Below, in pieces: positions 1-6,039 of a DNA stretch of 9,339 bases. This stretch comes from Candidatus Bathyarchaeota archaeon (GTDB taxonomy: Archaea > Thermoproteota > Bathyarchaeia > TCS64), in contig JAFGTA010000129.1 in assembly GCA_016934355.1 (NCBI GenBank), positions 1-9,339 of the forward strand, written 5' to 3'. The position numbers were made by a program, and so were the translations under genes. How positions within the stretch are numbered: the stretch's first letter is position 1; each line of letters starts with the position of its first letter. The notes under the pieces were generated by a model that worked only from the letters and a program-made list of their open reading frames with translations, had not been told where the DNA came from and made no database searches.

Positions 1-134
1 GCTGACGCCATGAGGGCGCCGGGGCTCATCCCCTCGGGCGCCGAGTCCCTGTCTACTCTGCCGCTGATCACTTCGAGCCCGTCGGACTCCGCCTTGAACT
101 TGAAGCCTTCCACCTGCTTTATCTTGACAGTCAT
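1..134 (-). CDS. OsmC family protein, N-terminal part only (cut by window edge)
   Basis: The minus strand from the ATG at 134 reads without a stop to the window edge: 44 codons plus two bases. The peptide begins MTVKIKQVEGFKFKAESDGL and ends EGMSPGALMAS. The 'G-x-S-P-G-x-L-x-x-A' ending matches the conserved start of the long central helix in OsmC/Ohr proteins, where the first catalytic cysteine lies a few residues further on, outside the window. Members of this family reduce organic hydroperoxides with a pair of cysteines, but many archaeal OsmC-like proteins lack a tested substrate. The start lies 33 nt after the stop of the upstream secreted-protein gene, so the two may be co-transcribed. 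No strong Shine-Dalgarno sequence is visible. The cysteines cannot be checked here, so catalytic competence is unknown. Confidence 0.72.
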   Translation of the reverse strand, partial: MTVKIKQVEGFKFKAESDGLEVISGRVDRDSAPEGMSPGALMAS

Positions 135-167
135 TCCCGGAAGCACCGATACGGCGGCTTATCAGAG

Positions 168-1232
168 TTACTGGCGGCGGACCCTGACGAAGCCGCCGCA
201 GATGGGCGGCGTGATATACCTCTCGACGCTGAATGAGCCGCCCTTCACGTACCGTACCTGCGTCTGGTGGGTGAACAGGGGCTCCGAGCCATCATCGACC
301 CGCAAGACGTAGCGGTGCCTCACCGCGAACGGCTGATCCGTCTCCGGGTACCCGCCGTAAGCCTCGTACCTGACCCTGAACAGTTCCCCGCTGAAGTCGC
401 TCATGTCGACCCCCTCGACGCCCTGCCCGCCGCCAAGTAAGGGGAGCAAGTCCCTCCACTGGAAAGTCAGTACCCTCCACAGGAACGTGAAGAGCCCCAC
501 CTGTTTCCTCTCGGAGGCTGGCTGGTCGTAGTCGCTGAGGTAGGCGTTGGAGCCCGCGGCTGTGCCGTTCATGGTGTACTCGACCCAGCTCCACCTCCAT
601 CCCGAGGAGCCGCCCCACGCCCCGGGGACGACCCTCTGAGTCACGGTGAACTCGTACCAGTCGTGCTGCCCAGAGTCGTCGCTCAGCACCCGCAGCGCCT
701 CAAGCCGCGACTCCAGCCGCCCGTAAGGCGCGTGGCGGTGGATGTCCGTGGAGGAGCCGACGTAGTCGTAGAGCCCTGCTGTGTCGCCTATCGTCTCCGT
801 TTCGTTGAGCCAGGTGTAAGCCGATTCGAGGCTGCCCTGGCTATAGGAGCTGTCCCACACCCTCAGCACGCTCTCGTAGGTCCGGTTACCAGAGAATGTG
901 AGCCTCGCCCCTAACACCGTGAGCCTGAACCCGTCTCCCCCCTGCGCCTCCACGTCGAGGCGAGGCTCATAGACTTCGAGGAACAGCTCCGGGTGCTCCC
1001 CGTAGAAGAGCACAGGGACCCCGCGCAGCAGGGTCTCCCGGAGTTCGGGTACGCTTTCAGCGGTGAAGCTGGCGGAGTTCACCAGCACAGCCGTGACGTT
1101 TCCCTGTGAATACAATACATAAATGGTGGATGCATCCGAGGCGTTCACATGCCCATGAGCCGCGGGAACAGACAGGAGAGCCGTTACCAGTAGGAACGCG
1201 AGGGCTGCCCTCCGGTTATACGCTGTGCTCAC
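168..1232 (-). CDS. Secreted protein of unknown family with five N-glycosylation sequons
   Basis: I do not recognise this 354-residue protein. The GTG start is supported by an SD-like GGTGGAG ending 5 nt upstream and a TATA box about 38 nt upstream. Residues 1-27 form a Sec-type signal peptide: arginines at 7-8, a hydrophobic core LAFLLVTALL, and an AAHG-type cleavage region. The mature part has five N-x-S/T sequons (N30, N45, N116, N143, N222), consistent with AglB-type archaeal glycosylation. It is rich in aromatic residues, with a Trp cluster around 206-217. It has one cysteine (C345) and no obvious C-terminal membrane anchor; residues 244-268 are hydrophobic but broken by Arg and Gln. It is most likely extracellular or cell-surface associated and largely beta-structured. 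No catalytic motif is visible. It lies directly upstream of the OsmC-like gene and diverges from the nitroreductase gene. Confidence 0.8.
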   Translation of the reverse strand: MSTAYNRRAALAFLLVTALLSVPAAHGHVNASDASTIYVLYSQGNVTAVLVNSASFTAESVPELRETLLRGVPVLFYGEHPELFLEVYEPRLDVEAQGGDGFRLTVLGARLTFSGNRTYESVLRVWDSSYSQGSLESAYTWLNETETIGDTAGLYDYVGSSTDIHRHAPYGRLESRLEALRVLSDDSGQHDWYEFTVTQRVVPGAWGGSSGWRWSWVEYTMNGTAAGSNAYLSDYDQPASERKQVGLFTFLWRVLTFQWRDLLPLLGGGQGVEGVDMSDFSGELFRVRYEAYGGYPETDQPFAVRHRYVLRVDDGSEPLFTHQTQVRYVKGGSFSVERYITPPICGGFVRVRRQ

Positions 1233-1237
1233 TGCGG

Positions 1238-1275
1238 CTCCACCACTCTGGACATGCCCACGCCTGTATATATGG
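1238..1275 (-). promoter_or_regulatory. TATA box and ribosome binding site of the secreted-protein gene
   Basis: On the minus strand a CCATATATACA element (centre about 1270) lies about 26 nt upstream of the first base of GGTGGAG (1244-1238), which precedes the GTG start by 5 nt. The spacing fits an archaeal TATA box, a transcription start near 1244 and a leader of about 12 nt. The GGAG core makes the GTG the preferred start. Confidence 0.6.
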
Positions 1276-1319
1276 TGCGCCAGCCAACGTTAAAGCCGTG
1301 GAGCGCCCCAGTCTAAGCC

Positions 1320-2078
1320 ATGAAGAATAACCCAGTCATCGACTGCCTCCTCGACCACCGCTCCATACGGGCGTACACAGACGAGGAGCCGAGCGACGAG
1401 ACCTTGGAGTCCATAGTCAGGGCGGGGCAGCAGGCGCCATTCGCCTACCAGAGCTGCAGCGTGCTCCTCAGCAGGAAGCGAGGCAGGAACCCGTGGAAGG
1501 CGCCCCTCCTCTTCACGATATGCGTGGACGCCCACAGGTTCGAGGAGATAATGAAGCGGCGCGGCTGGACGTGGGTGATGAACGACCTCGACTACCTCGT
1601 CCTCGCCATACAGGACGCCGCGCTAATGACCGAGAACATGATAGCCGCAGGCAGAAGCCTCGGGCTGGGCAGCTGCCTCCTCGGCGCCGCCCCCCACAGG
1701 GCAGACAGGATAGCCGAGGAGTACGGGCTACCGCAGCGCGTGTTCCCCATCGTACAGATGACCATGGGGTACCCCGCCGAGGACCCGCTGCCGCGGCCCC
1801 GGTACCCGCTGGGCTACACCCTGTTCGAGGACAGGTACCCGGAGTTCACCGATGAGCAGGTCAGGGAGGCGATGCGGGTCATGGACGAAGGCTACCTCGC
1901 TCAGGACTACTACAGCGGCATGAACGCGATGATAAGGCTCACAGTGGGCAAGGAGGAGACCCAGACCTACGAGACGTACAGCTGGACCGAGCACATCTGT
2001 CGCAAGCTGGGGCAGTGGAACCCTGACCCGGGGAGCCTCGTGGAGCAGTTCAGGAAGCGGGGGTTCACCGTAGCCTAG
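1320..2078 (+). CDS. Nitroreductase-family FMN oxidoreductase (NfsA/FRP-like)
   Basis: This 252-residue protein has the layout of nitroreductase-fold flavoenzymes, which are dimeric cytoplasmic FMN enzymes that reduce nitro, quinone or flavin substrates with NAD(P)H. The FMN-phosphate motif H-R-S-I-R-A-Y lies at residues 13-19, as expected for a correct N-terminus. 'AGQQAPFAYQSC' (35-46) fits the following FMN-contacting segment. 'QDAALMTENMIAAGRSLGLGSCLLGA' (98-123) is the conserved long helix plus the GLGSC.LG flavin loop. 'MTMGYPAED' (147-155) is the G-Y-P strand that follows, and a C-terminal tail of about 80 residues resembles NfsA/FRP-type members. No SD is visible. A weak TATA-like GTTAAAG at about 1289-1295 would give a leaderless transcript beginning near the ATG. 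The gene diverges from the secreted-protein gene. The physiological substrate cannot be read from the sequence. Confidence 0.88.
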   Translation: MKNNPVIDCLLDHRSIRAYTDEEPSDETLESIVRAGQQAPFAYQSCSVLLSRKRGRNPWKAPLLFTICVDAHRFEEIMKRRGWTWVMNDLDYLVLAIQDAALMTENMIAAGRSLGLGSCLLGAAPHRADRIAEEYGLPQRVFPIVQMTMGYPAEDPLPRPRYPLGYTLFEDRYPEFTDEQVREAMRVMDEGYLAQDYYSGMNAMIRLTVGKEETQTYETYSWTEHICRKLGQWNPDPGSLVEQFRKRGFTVA

Positions 2079-2080
2079 AC

Positions 2081-2090
2081 AAAATTTATT
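2081..2090 (+). promoter_or_regulatory. Archaeal BRE/TATA promoter of the tRNA-Thr gene
   Basis: AAAATTTATT begins 2 nt after the nitroreductase stop codon. The A-run serves as a BRE-like element and TTTATT as the TATA box. The TATA centre is about 30 nt upstream of the mature tRNA 5' end, so a short 5' leader is expected. It is one of the few A/T-rich islands in GC-rich DNA. Confidence 0.75.
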
Positions 2091-2117
2091 TGGCATCTCC
2101 TGTTCTATCTGGTGCGA

Positions 2118-2192
2118 GCCTTGGTAGCTCAGTGGTAGAGCGGCAGCCTTGTAAGCTGTTGGTCGCGGGTTCAATTCCCGCCCGAGGCTCCA
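2118..2192 (+). tRNA. tRNA-Thr (anticodon UGU), CCA encoded
   Basis: A full cloverleaf can be folded. The acceptor stem is GCCTTGG with CCGAGGC (one T-G pair). T8-A9 are followed by D-stem GCTC/GAGC with loop AGTGGTA. Anticodon stem GCAGC/GCTGT encloses loop CTTGTAA, which places TGT at 2150-2152. The variable loop is TGGTC. T-stem GCGGG/CCCGC encloses loop TTCAATT. The discriminator is T73 (2189), followed by CCA at 2190-2192. The anticodon reads ACA-type threonine codons, and U73 is typical of archaeal tRNA-Thr. There is no intron in the anticodon loop. Confidence 0.96.
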
Positions 2193-2206
2193 AAACATTC
2201 ACCTAA

Positions 2207-2211
2207 TTTTT
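2207..2211 (+). terminator. T-tract terminator after tRNA-Thr
   Basis: A TTTTT run lies 15 nt past the encoded CCA. Archaeal RNA polymerase terminates at short T-tracts without needing a hairpin. The whole space between the tRNA and the convergent transporter gene is 32 nt, so this is the only candidate. Confidence 0.5.
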
Positions 2212-2224
2212 GCAGCCGTTTCTC

Positions 2225-3508
2225 TTAAGGCACAGCATTCACCGATGCGCCACTGTCACTAGGCGAAGCGGGGGCTCGGGCCAGGCACACCGAAGCCGCC
2301 GACACGACTATGAGGGCTGTGAAGACCGTGAACGGCGTGGCGTAGCTGCCAGATACATCGTACATCCAGCCGGTGTAGATCGGGGCGAAGAACGACAGTG
2401 GCGCCGAAATCAGCGACGAGATGCCCTGCTGCTGACCGAACGCCCTCCTCCCGAAGAAGCGGGACCTCAACACGATGTCTAGGGGTATGAACGAGCCGCT
2501 GCCGAGCCCCCAAAGCGCGAGGAAGACGTACACCCCCGCCATGGTGGGGGCGAGTAGGAAGACCGTGAGGCCCGAAGCCCAGAGCAGCAGTGCCCCTGCT
2601 ATGACGAGCCTCAGACGCTGGCCGCCGACGCGGTCCGCTATGACTCCGCCGAGAACCCTCGAAGGTATCATGAACAGCGACATCAACGCGAGCATACCCC
2701 CCGCGGCGACGGGGCCCACACCCATGTCTGTGAGGAGTGGGATGATGTGGATGGTGACTCCCTGAGACGCTACCCTGCTGAGGACCCAGGCCACGGTAAG
2801 CGCCCAGTAGGTGGGGGTCCTGACTATCTGCCTGATGGTGAAGTCACCATCGCCGTTAGCCGCTCCGTCCACGTTTGAGCCCTTCTCCGCGTCCACACCA
2901 TCCTGATGCAGGCCATAGAGCTCGGGGCGCCCCTGCCTCACGAAGAGGTACAGGAAAGGCACGCCGGCGAACACCAGCCCGCCCCAGAGCAGGGATGTCA
3001 CGCGCCACCCCCGCGTCGATATGAGCCAGCTCACCAACGGCAGCGTCAACGCGGGGACGAGACCCATAATCGCGAACCTGACGCTGAACGCCATCCCCCT
3101 CTTCCTGTCGAACCAGTTGGTGAGCAGCGTATCGACCGCGATGGTGAAGCCCAGAGAGACCCCCGCCGCTGTGAGCCCCCAGACGACGAAGTAGGCCAGA
3201 GGAGTCTCGACGAAGCTCAGGAGCGTCATGCACGCCCCCGTGATGCATGCGCCTGCTAGGATCACCCGCTTCGACCCAAACCTGTCTGATAGCCACCCCG
3301 CGAAGAAGAACACCACACCGTTCGACAGGGTGGCTACGCCTGACGTGATCGACGTCTGCGCACGTGTCAGGTCGAACTCCGCCGAGACGGGGCCGAAGAG
3401 CGCAGAGGCGCCGTGCACGGTGAACACCTGAGCCAGGCCCGTCAGCACCGCGGTGACGACGTTCATCCACCAACCGTAGAAAACCCTCGGCGGACCCTTC
3501 TCCTTCAA
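2225..3508 (-). CDS. MFS transporter, OFA/monocarboxylate-permease-like
   Basis: This 427-residue integral membrane protein has 12 predicted transmembrane segments in two six-helix halves. A long charged loop rich in Asp and Gly (about 191-232) lies between them. The N-terminal F-Y-G-W-W motif (10-14) is typical of oxalate:formate antiporter and monocarboxylate-like MFS proteins. The loop between TM2 and TM3 carries the MFS signature G-W-L-S-D-R-F-G-S-K-R (71-81), with a degenerate copy G-G-V-I-A-D-R-V-G-G-Q-R (287-298) between TM8 and TM9. Family members exchange or co-transport small organic anions; the substrate here is unknown. The start is TTG: an in-frame TAG lies three codons upstream, and the next ATG (residue 15) would remove the FYGWW motif. 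Its 3' end converges on tRNA-Thr, and its 5' end diverges from a DUF362 gene. Confidence 0.88.
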   Translation of the reverse strand: MKEKGPPRVFYGWWMNVVTAVLTGLAQVFTVHGASALFGPVSAEFDLTRAQTSITSGVATLSNGVVFFFAGWLSDRFGSKRVILAGACITGACMTLLSFVETPLAYFVVWGLTAAGVSLGFTIAVDTLLTNWFDRKRGMAFSVRFAIMGLVPALTLPLVSWLISTRGWRVTSLLWGGLVFAGVPFLYLFVRQGRPELYGLHQDGVDAEKGSNVDGAANGDGDFTIRQIVRTPTYWALTVAWVLSRVASQGVTIHIIPLLTDMGVGPVAAGGMLALMSLFMIPSRVLGGVIADRVGGQRLRLVIAGALLLWASGLTVFLLAPTMAGVYVFLALWGLGSGSFIPLDIVLRSRFFGRRAFGQQQGISSLISAPLSFFAPIYTGWMYDVSGSYATPFTVFTALIVVSAASVCLARAPASPSDSGASVNAVP

Positions 3509-3536
3509 CGTAATCTACCCCTAGAGGCTCCCAGAC

Positions 3537-3542
3537 TCTATA
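3537..3542 (-). promoter_or_regulatory. Putative TATA box of the OFA-like MFS gene
   Basis: TTATAG on the minus strand is centred about 32 nt upstream of the TTG start, giving a predicted leader of only about 6 nt. A GGGGT sequence (3521-3517) could act as a weak ribosome binding site if transcription starts slightly further upstream. Support is position and base composition only. Confidence 0.4.
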
Positions 3543-3577
3543 ACTCTTCGTCCATTCACCTCCGAGTCAAAATGTTC

Positions 3578-3590
3578 GTAAAACCTTAAG
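3578..3590 (+). promoter_or_regulatory. BRE/TATA promoter giving a leaderless DUF362 transcript
   Basis: GTAAAACCTTAAG has an A-rich BRE-like part and a CTTAAG TATA-like part centred near 3588, about 27 nt before the ATG at 3615. No SD precedes the ATG, so a leaderless mRNA is likely. The 8-mer AAAACCTT (3580-3587) recurs in the promoter of the other DUF362 gene. Confidence 0.5.
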
Positions 3591-3614
3591 CAGCCTACAT
3601 AATCTTATTCTATC

Positions 3615-4619
3615 ATGTTTTCTACGCTGAGTATCGGAGACTCCATCTTCTCGAGGATCGACACCCCCACCGATTTCACGACTCTACTAAAGGAGAACCT
3701 GCCTGACTCGGACCCCATCATCGTCAAGGCTGACTGGGTCGCCATGGAGGAGGACACCCCGAGGAGCCTAGAGGCCCTCCGCTGCCTCATAGAGGCCGCC
3801 AGCGGCAGAGTCATCGTCACCGAGGGTCACCTCCTCTGGAGGCCGAGAGAGCTGGAGCCGAAGGGCCTACGGTTCATGGCGGACGACGCGGAGCTAGACT
3901 GGGATGGGCTCCTAGAAGGCAAAGGCTGGAGGTGGCTGATACATAAACGCGCCGACTGGGGTTTCTTCATAGACGGGCCACACTGGAGCCACCTTATGAA
4001 GGAGGAGCGCCTGTGGCTGGAGAAACACGGGTTCACCGACTTCTTCAAAGATAACGGCATCGAGTACGTCAACGCGACAGACGAGATATGGTCTGGGAGG
4101 ACAGCCGACCCGAAGATCGTGAAAGAAGCCGTCGAGTCCAGGTATCCACCCGCCTTCACCGCGAAGCTGTACGGCTTCGTACCCGAGAAGCTGTTCAGGC
4201 ACCGCGGATCGGCCCTCGTCAGCCTGAGCAAGCGCAAGGAGTACCAGAGCTTCACGATGAAGAACGTGTTCGGCCTCATACCCGACCCCGTGAGGGCCTG
4301 GTGGCACGGCAGGGGAAACAGGAGGCTAGCCAAGAGCATTCTCGACATAAACAAAGTCTACGGCGCCCTCTTCCAACTCGTGGGGGTGTTCGAGGCCCCC
4401 CGCGGCGACGAGTCGAACCCGTTTACGCGGGACGTCGCCGTGAGCGGAAGCGTCGCGCAGCTGGACGCGATACTGAACCACGTGACTGGGTGCGACATCA
4501 AAGACGCGGGGTATATTCCTTCGGGGAACGGCTTGTTCGGCTCATATAACTCCGAGTTGCTCAGAGAAGCCGAGGCGCGTCTAAGCGGCTGGTTCCCAGC
4601 CCCAACGAAGGCACCCTGA
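3615..4619 (+). CDS. DUF362 domain protein without iron-sulfur ligands
   Basis: This 334-residue cytoplasmic protein looks like a divergent DUF362 protein. 'PIIVKADWVAMEEDTPRSL' (34-52) and 'GRVIVTEG' (64-71) correspond to the family's N-terminal 'vliKpN...vts' and 'vivgEg' strands. 'SALVSLSKRKEYQSFTMKNVFGLIP' (199-223) is the central 'lslKn..G..P' element. 'AKSILDINKVYGALFQLVGVFEA' (239-261) matches the 'I.Dl......l.ivDg' segment, and 'DVAVSGSVAQLDAILNHVTGCD' (273-294) the closing 'lvag.d.vavD' segment. It has only two cysteines (C57, C293) and no ferredoxin insert. DUF362 function is not well established; some members carry [4Fe-4S] domains. The gene has its own promoter, diverges from the OFA-like transporter gene and converges on a second DUF362 gene. 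The family call rests on motif memory rather than an alignment. Confidence 0.7.
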   Translation: MFSTLSIGDSIFSRIDTPTDFTTLLKENLPDSDPIIVKADWVAMEEDTPRSLEALRCLIEAASGRVIVTEGHLLWRPRELEPKGLRFMADDAELDWDGLLEGKGWRWLIHKRADWGFFIDGPHWSHLMKEERLWLEKHGFTDFFKDNGIEYVNATDEIWSGRTADPKIVKEAVESRYPPAFTAKLYGFVPEKLFRHRGSALVSLSKRKEYQSFTMKNVFGLIPDPVRAWWHGRGNRRLAKSILDINKVYGALFQLVGVFEAPRGDESNPFTRDVAVSGSVAQLDAILNHVTGCDIKDAGYIPSGNGLFGSYNSELLREAEARLSGWFPAPTKAP

Positions 4620-4646
4620 GACTATACACGGGTTTTATCAGCGAGA

Positions 4647-4696
4647 CTCCTGTGTGGAAACCTACTACAGGAGGTTAACTCCAGAATTTATTTTCT
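4647..4696 (+). terminator. Hairpin plus T-rich terminator of the plus-strand DUF362 gene
   Basis: CTCCTGT (4647-4653) pairs with ACAGGAG (4667-4673) around a 13-nt loop. T-rich sequence (about 4686-4696, including TTTATTTTCTT) follows 13 nt later. It begins 27 nt after the DUF362 stop. The T-rich tract alone could end transcription in an archaeon; the hairpin may be incidental. Confidence 0.45.
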
Positions 4697-4697
4697 T

Positions 4698-4720
4698 AAA
4701 AATATGGTCAAAAATATGGT
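4698..4720 (-). terminator. Tandem 12-bp repeat forming two T-tracts that end the minus-strand DUF362 gene
   Basis: The plus strand carries AAAAATATGGT twice (4698-4708 and 4710-4720) with one base between, a 12-bp direct repeat. Read on the minus strand these are two TTTTT runs (4714-4710 and 4702-4698) beginning about 28 nt after the stop of the converging DUF362-ferredoxin gene. Paired T-tracts are a common archaeal terminator form. Together with the plus-strand element this makes the 122-nt space a bidirectional terminator. Confidence 0.5.
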
Positions 4721-4741
4721 GAAGAGTGGGTTTTCCATTCC

Positions 4742-5944
4742 TCAGTAGAAAGTGGGCTGGTTCTCGTAGACGTGCTTACCCGGGTCCATCTTGGCTGTCT
4801 CCTCGGGTGAAAGCACCTCCACGAGCTCGTAGCTGCGTGAGCCCAAGCCGAGTTTCTCGCCGTACTCGCAGACCAGGTACGGGTTCTTCCACGGCCCCCA
4901 CAGCCGCTGGAAGGGGTGAAGGTCCGCCTCCGGGTCGAGGTTCACCTTCTTGATGTACCCGGGCACCATGGACTCGATGAGCCCGGTCTCCTTGATCAGG
5001 TCGAGTGTAGCCTGTTCGACGGCGACGATGTCTTTGCTCCCGGTGATCCCGATGTCTGGGACGACGATGGGCTGCCCGAACCCGGTACAGTCGCACTGGG
5101 GGGTGATGTCCAGCAGATAGTTGAGGTAGAACACCTTCTCGGGTTTGAAGGTTTCAAGCACCTTGCCCGCCGCCACAGCCATCAACTCGTTGAACGCTGC
5201 GAAGTTGCCCTGCTGCAGCGACAAGGCTCCCACACCCTCGTCCGCCTTCATGCACTCCAGGCAGTTGGCGTTCCTGCAGGAATACCAGTCGTTTACCAGC
5301 TTCTTCTCCTTCTTGTCCCACTTCAACGCGCCTGTGGGGCAGCTGCTCACGAGCTTCTTTACGTGCCCCTGCGTCAGCTTGTCCTCGTCATACCATTTCA
5401 CGCTGTTCTCGATGCCGTGTATCTTGTTCCACCTGTCTGTGCCGCAGTACCCGCCGAGGGCGAGGTTCTTGAAGGCGCCGCCGTAGCCGCAGATGCCGTG
5501 ACCCTTGGAGTGGCTGACGTCTATGAGGGCGTCGGCGTCGTGGAGGACGCCTCCCATGTTCATCTCGTCCACCGTCCTGTAGTATATCTCGGTGTTGAAG
5601 TGGTAGCCGTCTTTTATACCCGAGACTGGGATGATCGGGCAGCCGCAGGTCTCACTGGTGTAGCCCCGGTCCACGGCGTTGTAGACGGCGGTGGGGTTGT
5701 CCGTGACGAAGGGGTATGCGCCTGTCTCCTTTATTTTGGCTACCAGTCGTCTGATGAAGAACACGGGAACGGTCTGGAAGCCGTCGCGGAACCCGAGGTG
5801 CATCTTTATCGCTACCTTGTCCTTCTTCTCGATGGATGAGAAGTCGAGCAGCTCCATTATCCTGTCGTGCTTGGCTGAGAGCGTCGCGAATGTGGCGCTG
5901 ATACCGTGCATAATGGACCCGTAGTAGACTTTTGGATTCGTCAA
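4742..5944 (-). CDS. DUF362 protein with a one-cluster ferredoxin-like insert
   Basis: This 400-residue cytoplasmic protein has a clear DUF362 frame: 'KVAIKMHLGFRD' (43-54), 'YPFVTDNPTAVY' (77-88), 'ADALIDVSHSKGHGICGYGGAFKNLALG' (137-164), and 'LLDITPQCDC...PIVVPDIGITGSKDIVAVEQATLDLI' (277-317). Between these lies a ferredoxin-like insert (about 184-241). Its cysteines are C202 (in S-C-P-T-G-A-L) and C223, C228, C231 (C-x4-C-x2-C). The first C-x2-C-x2-C and the final cysteine of a normal 2[4Fe-4S] domain are replaced, so at most one cluster should bind. DUF362 proteins are often found near redox genes, but their reaction is not established. The TTG start is forced: a TGA lies three codons upstream, and the next ATG (residue 12) would remove the conserved KVYYGS strand. 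The gene has its own TATA box and a dyad over the start. It may also receive read-through from the transporter gene 95 nt upstream. Confidence 0.87.
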   Translation of the reverse strand: MTNPKVYYGSIMHGISATFATLSAKHDRIMELLDFSSIEKKDKVAIKMHLGFRDGFQTVPVFFIRRLVAKIKETGAYPFVTDNPTAVYNAVDRGYTSETCGCPIIPVSGIKDGYHFNTEIYYRTVDEMNMGGVLHDADALIDVSHSKGHGICGYGGAFKNLALGGYCGTDRWNKIHGIENSVKWYDEDKLTQGHVKKLVSSCPTGALKWDKKEKKLVNDWYSCRNANCLECMKADEGVGALSLQQGNFAAFNELMAVAAGKVLETFKPEKVFYLNYLLDITPQCDCTGFGQPIVVPDIGITGSKDIVAVEQATLDLIKETGLIESMVPGYIKKVNLDPEADLHPFQRLWGPWKNPYLVCEYGEKLGLGSRSYELVEVLSPEETAKMDPGKHVYENQPTFY

Positions 5945-5989
5945 AACCTTTCAACTGTGCAAACGGGTGCACAGATAAAAAGGTTTTGA
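5941..5989. repeat. 49-bp nested inverted repeat over TATA box and start codon of the DUF362-ferredoxin gene
   Basis: Outer arms TCAAAACCTTT (5941-5951) and AAAGGTTTTGA (5979-5989) are a perfect 11-bp inverted repeat. Nested inside, CTGTGC (5955-5960) and GCACAG (5969-5974) form a perfect 6-bp stem around an 8-nt centre. The unpaired sides are 3 and 4 nt. On the minus strand the upstream outer arm overlaps the BRE/TATA region and the downstream outer arm contains the TTG start (5944-5942). This is either a two-layer operator or, in read-through RNA from the upstream operon, a hairpin that hides the start codon. Confidence 0.7.
5974..5989 (-). promoter_or_regulatory. BRE/TATA promoter of the DUF362-ferredoxin gene
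   Basis: The minus strand reads TCAAAACCTTTTTATC: an A-rich BRE-like part followed by a TTTTTAT box centred at about 5978. A transcription start 26-27 nt downstream falls near 5951, giving a leader of about 7 nt before the TTG. The element is half of the large inverted repeat, so a protein bound to the dyad would block TBP/TFB. Confidence 0.6.
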
Positions 5990-6000
5990 AATAGGCTACA

Positions 6001-6017
6001 TTTGTTTGATGAACAAA
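6001..6017. repeat. Short A/T-rich inverted repeat between transporter and DUF362-ferredoxin genes
   Basis: TTTGTT (6001-6006) and AACAAA (6012-6017) flank a 5-nt centre TGATG. It lies 23 nt after the transporter stop and just upstream of the BRE. It could help terminate the upstream transcript, since the minus strand is T-rich across it, or be a second regulator site centred about 58 nt before the predicted transcription start. Confidence 0.4.
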
Positions 6018-6039
6018 ATAAACGTTAAGTGGTGCTGGG

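Noticed and set aside
1493..1855. Plus-strand 120-codon frame within the nitroreductase gene, and the minus-strand frame at 1728-2198 overlapping it and the tRNA
   Set aside because: Both are Arg/Pro-rich shadow frames without motifs, and the latter also runs through a structured tRNA gene.
2118..2224. tRNA-Thr 3' end as an integration (att) site
   Set aside because: No integrase, no second copy of the tRNA 3' end and no change in base composition were seen in the window.
4698..4720. AAAAATATGGT repeats as TATA boxes of a plus-strand promoter
   Set aside because: No plus-strand gene follows, since the next sequence is the 3' end of a convergent gene. A T-tract terminator for that gene explains them better.
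4916..5839. Long plus-strand open frame (307 codons) opposite the DUF362-ferredoxin gene
   Set aside because: Its product is low in complexity (Val, Leu, Gly, Asp) with no motif, and it lies antisense to a gene with clear conserved segments. GC-rich coding DNA commonly produces such shadow frames.
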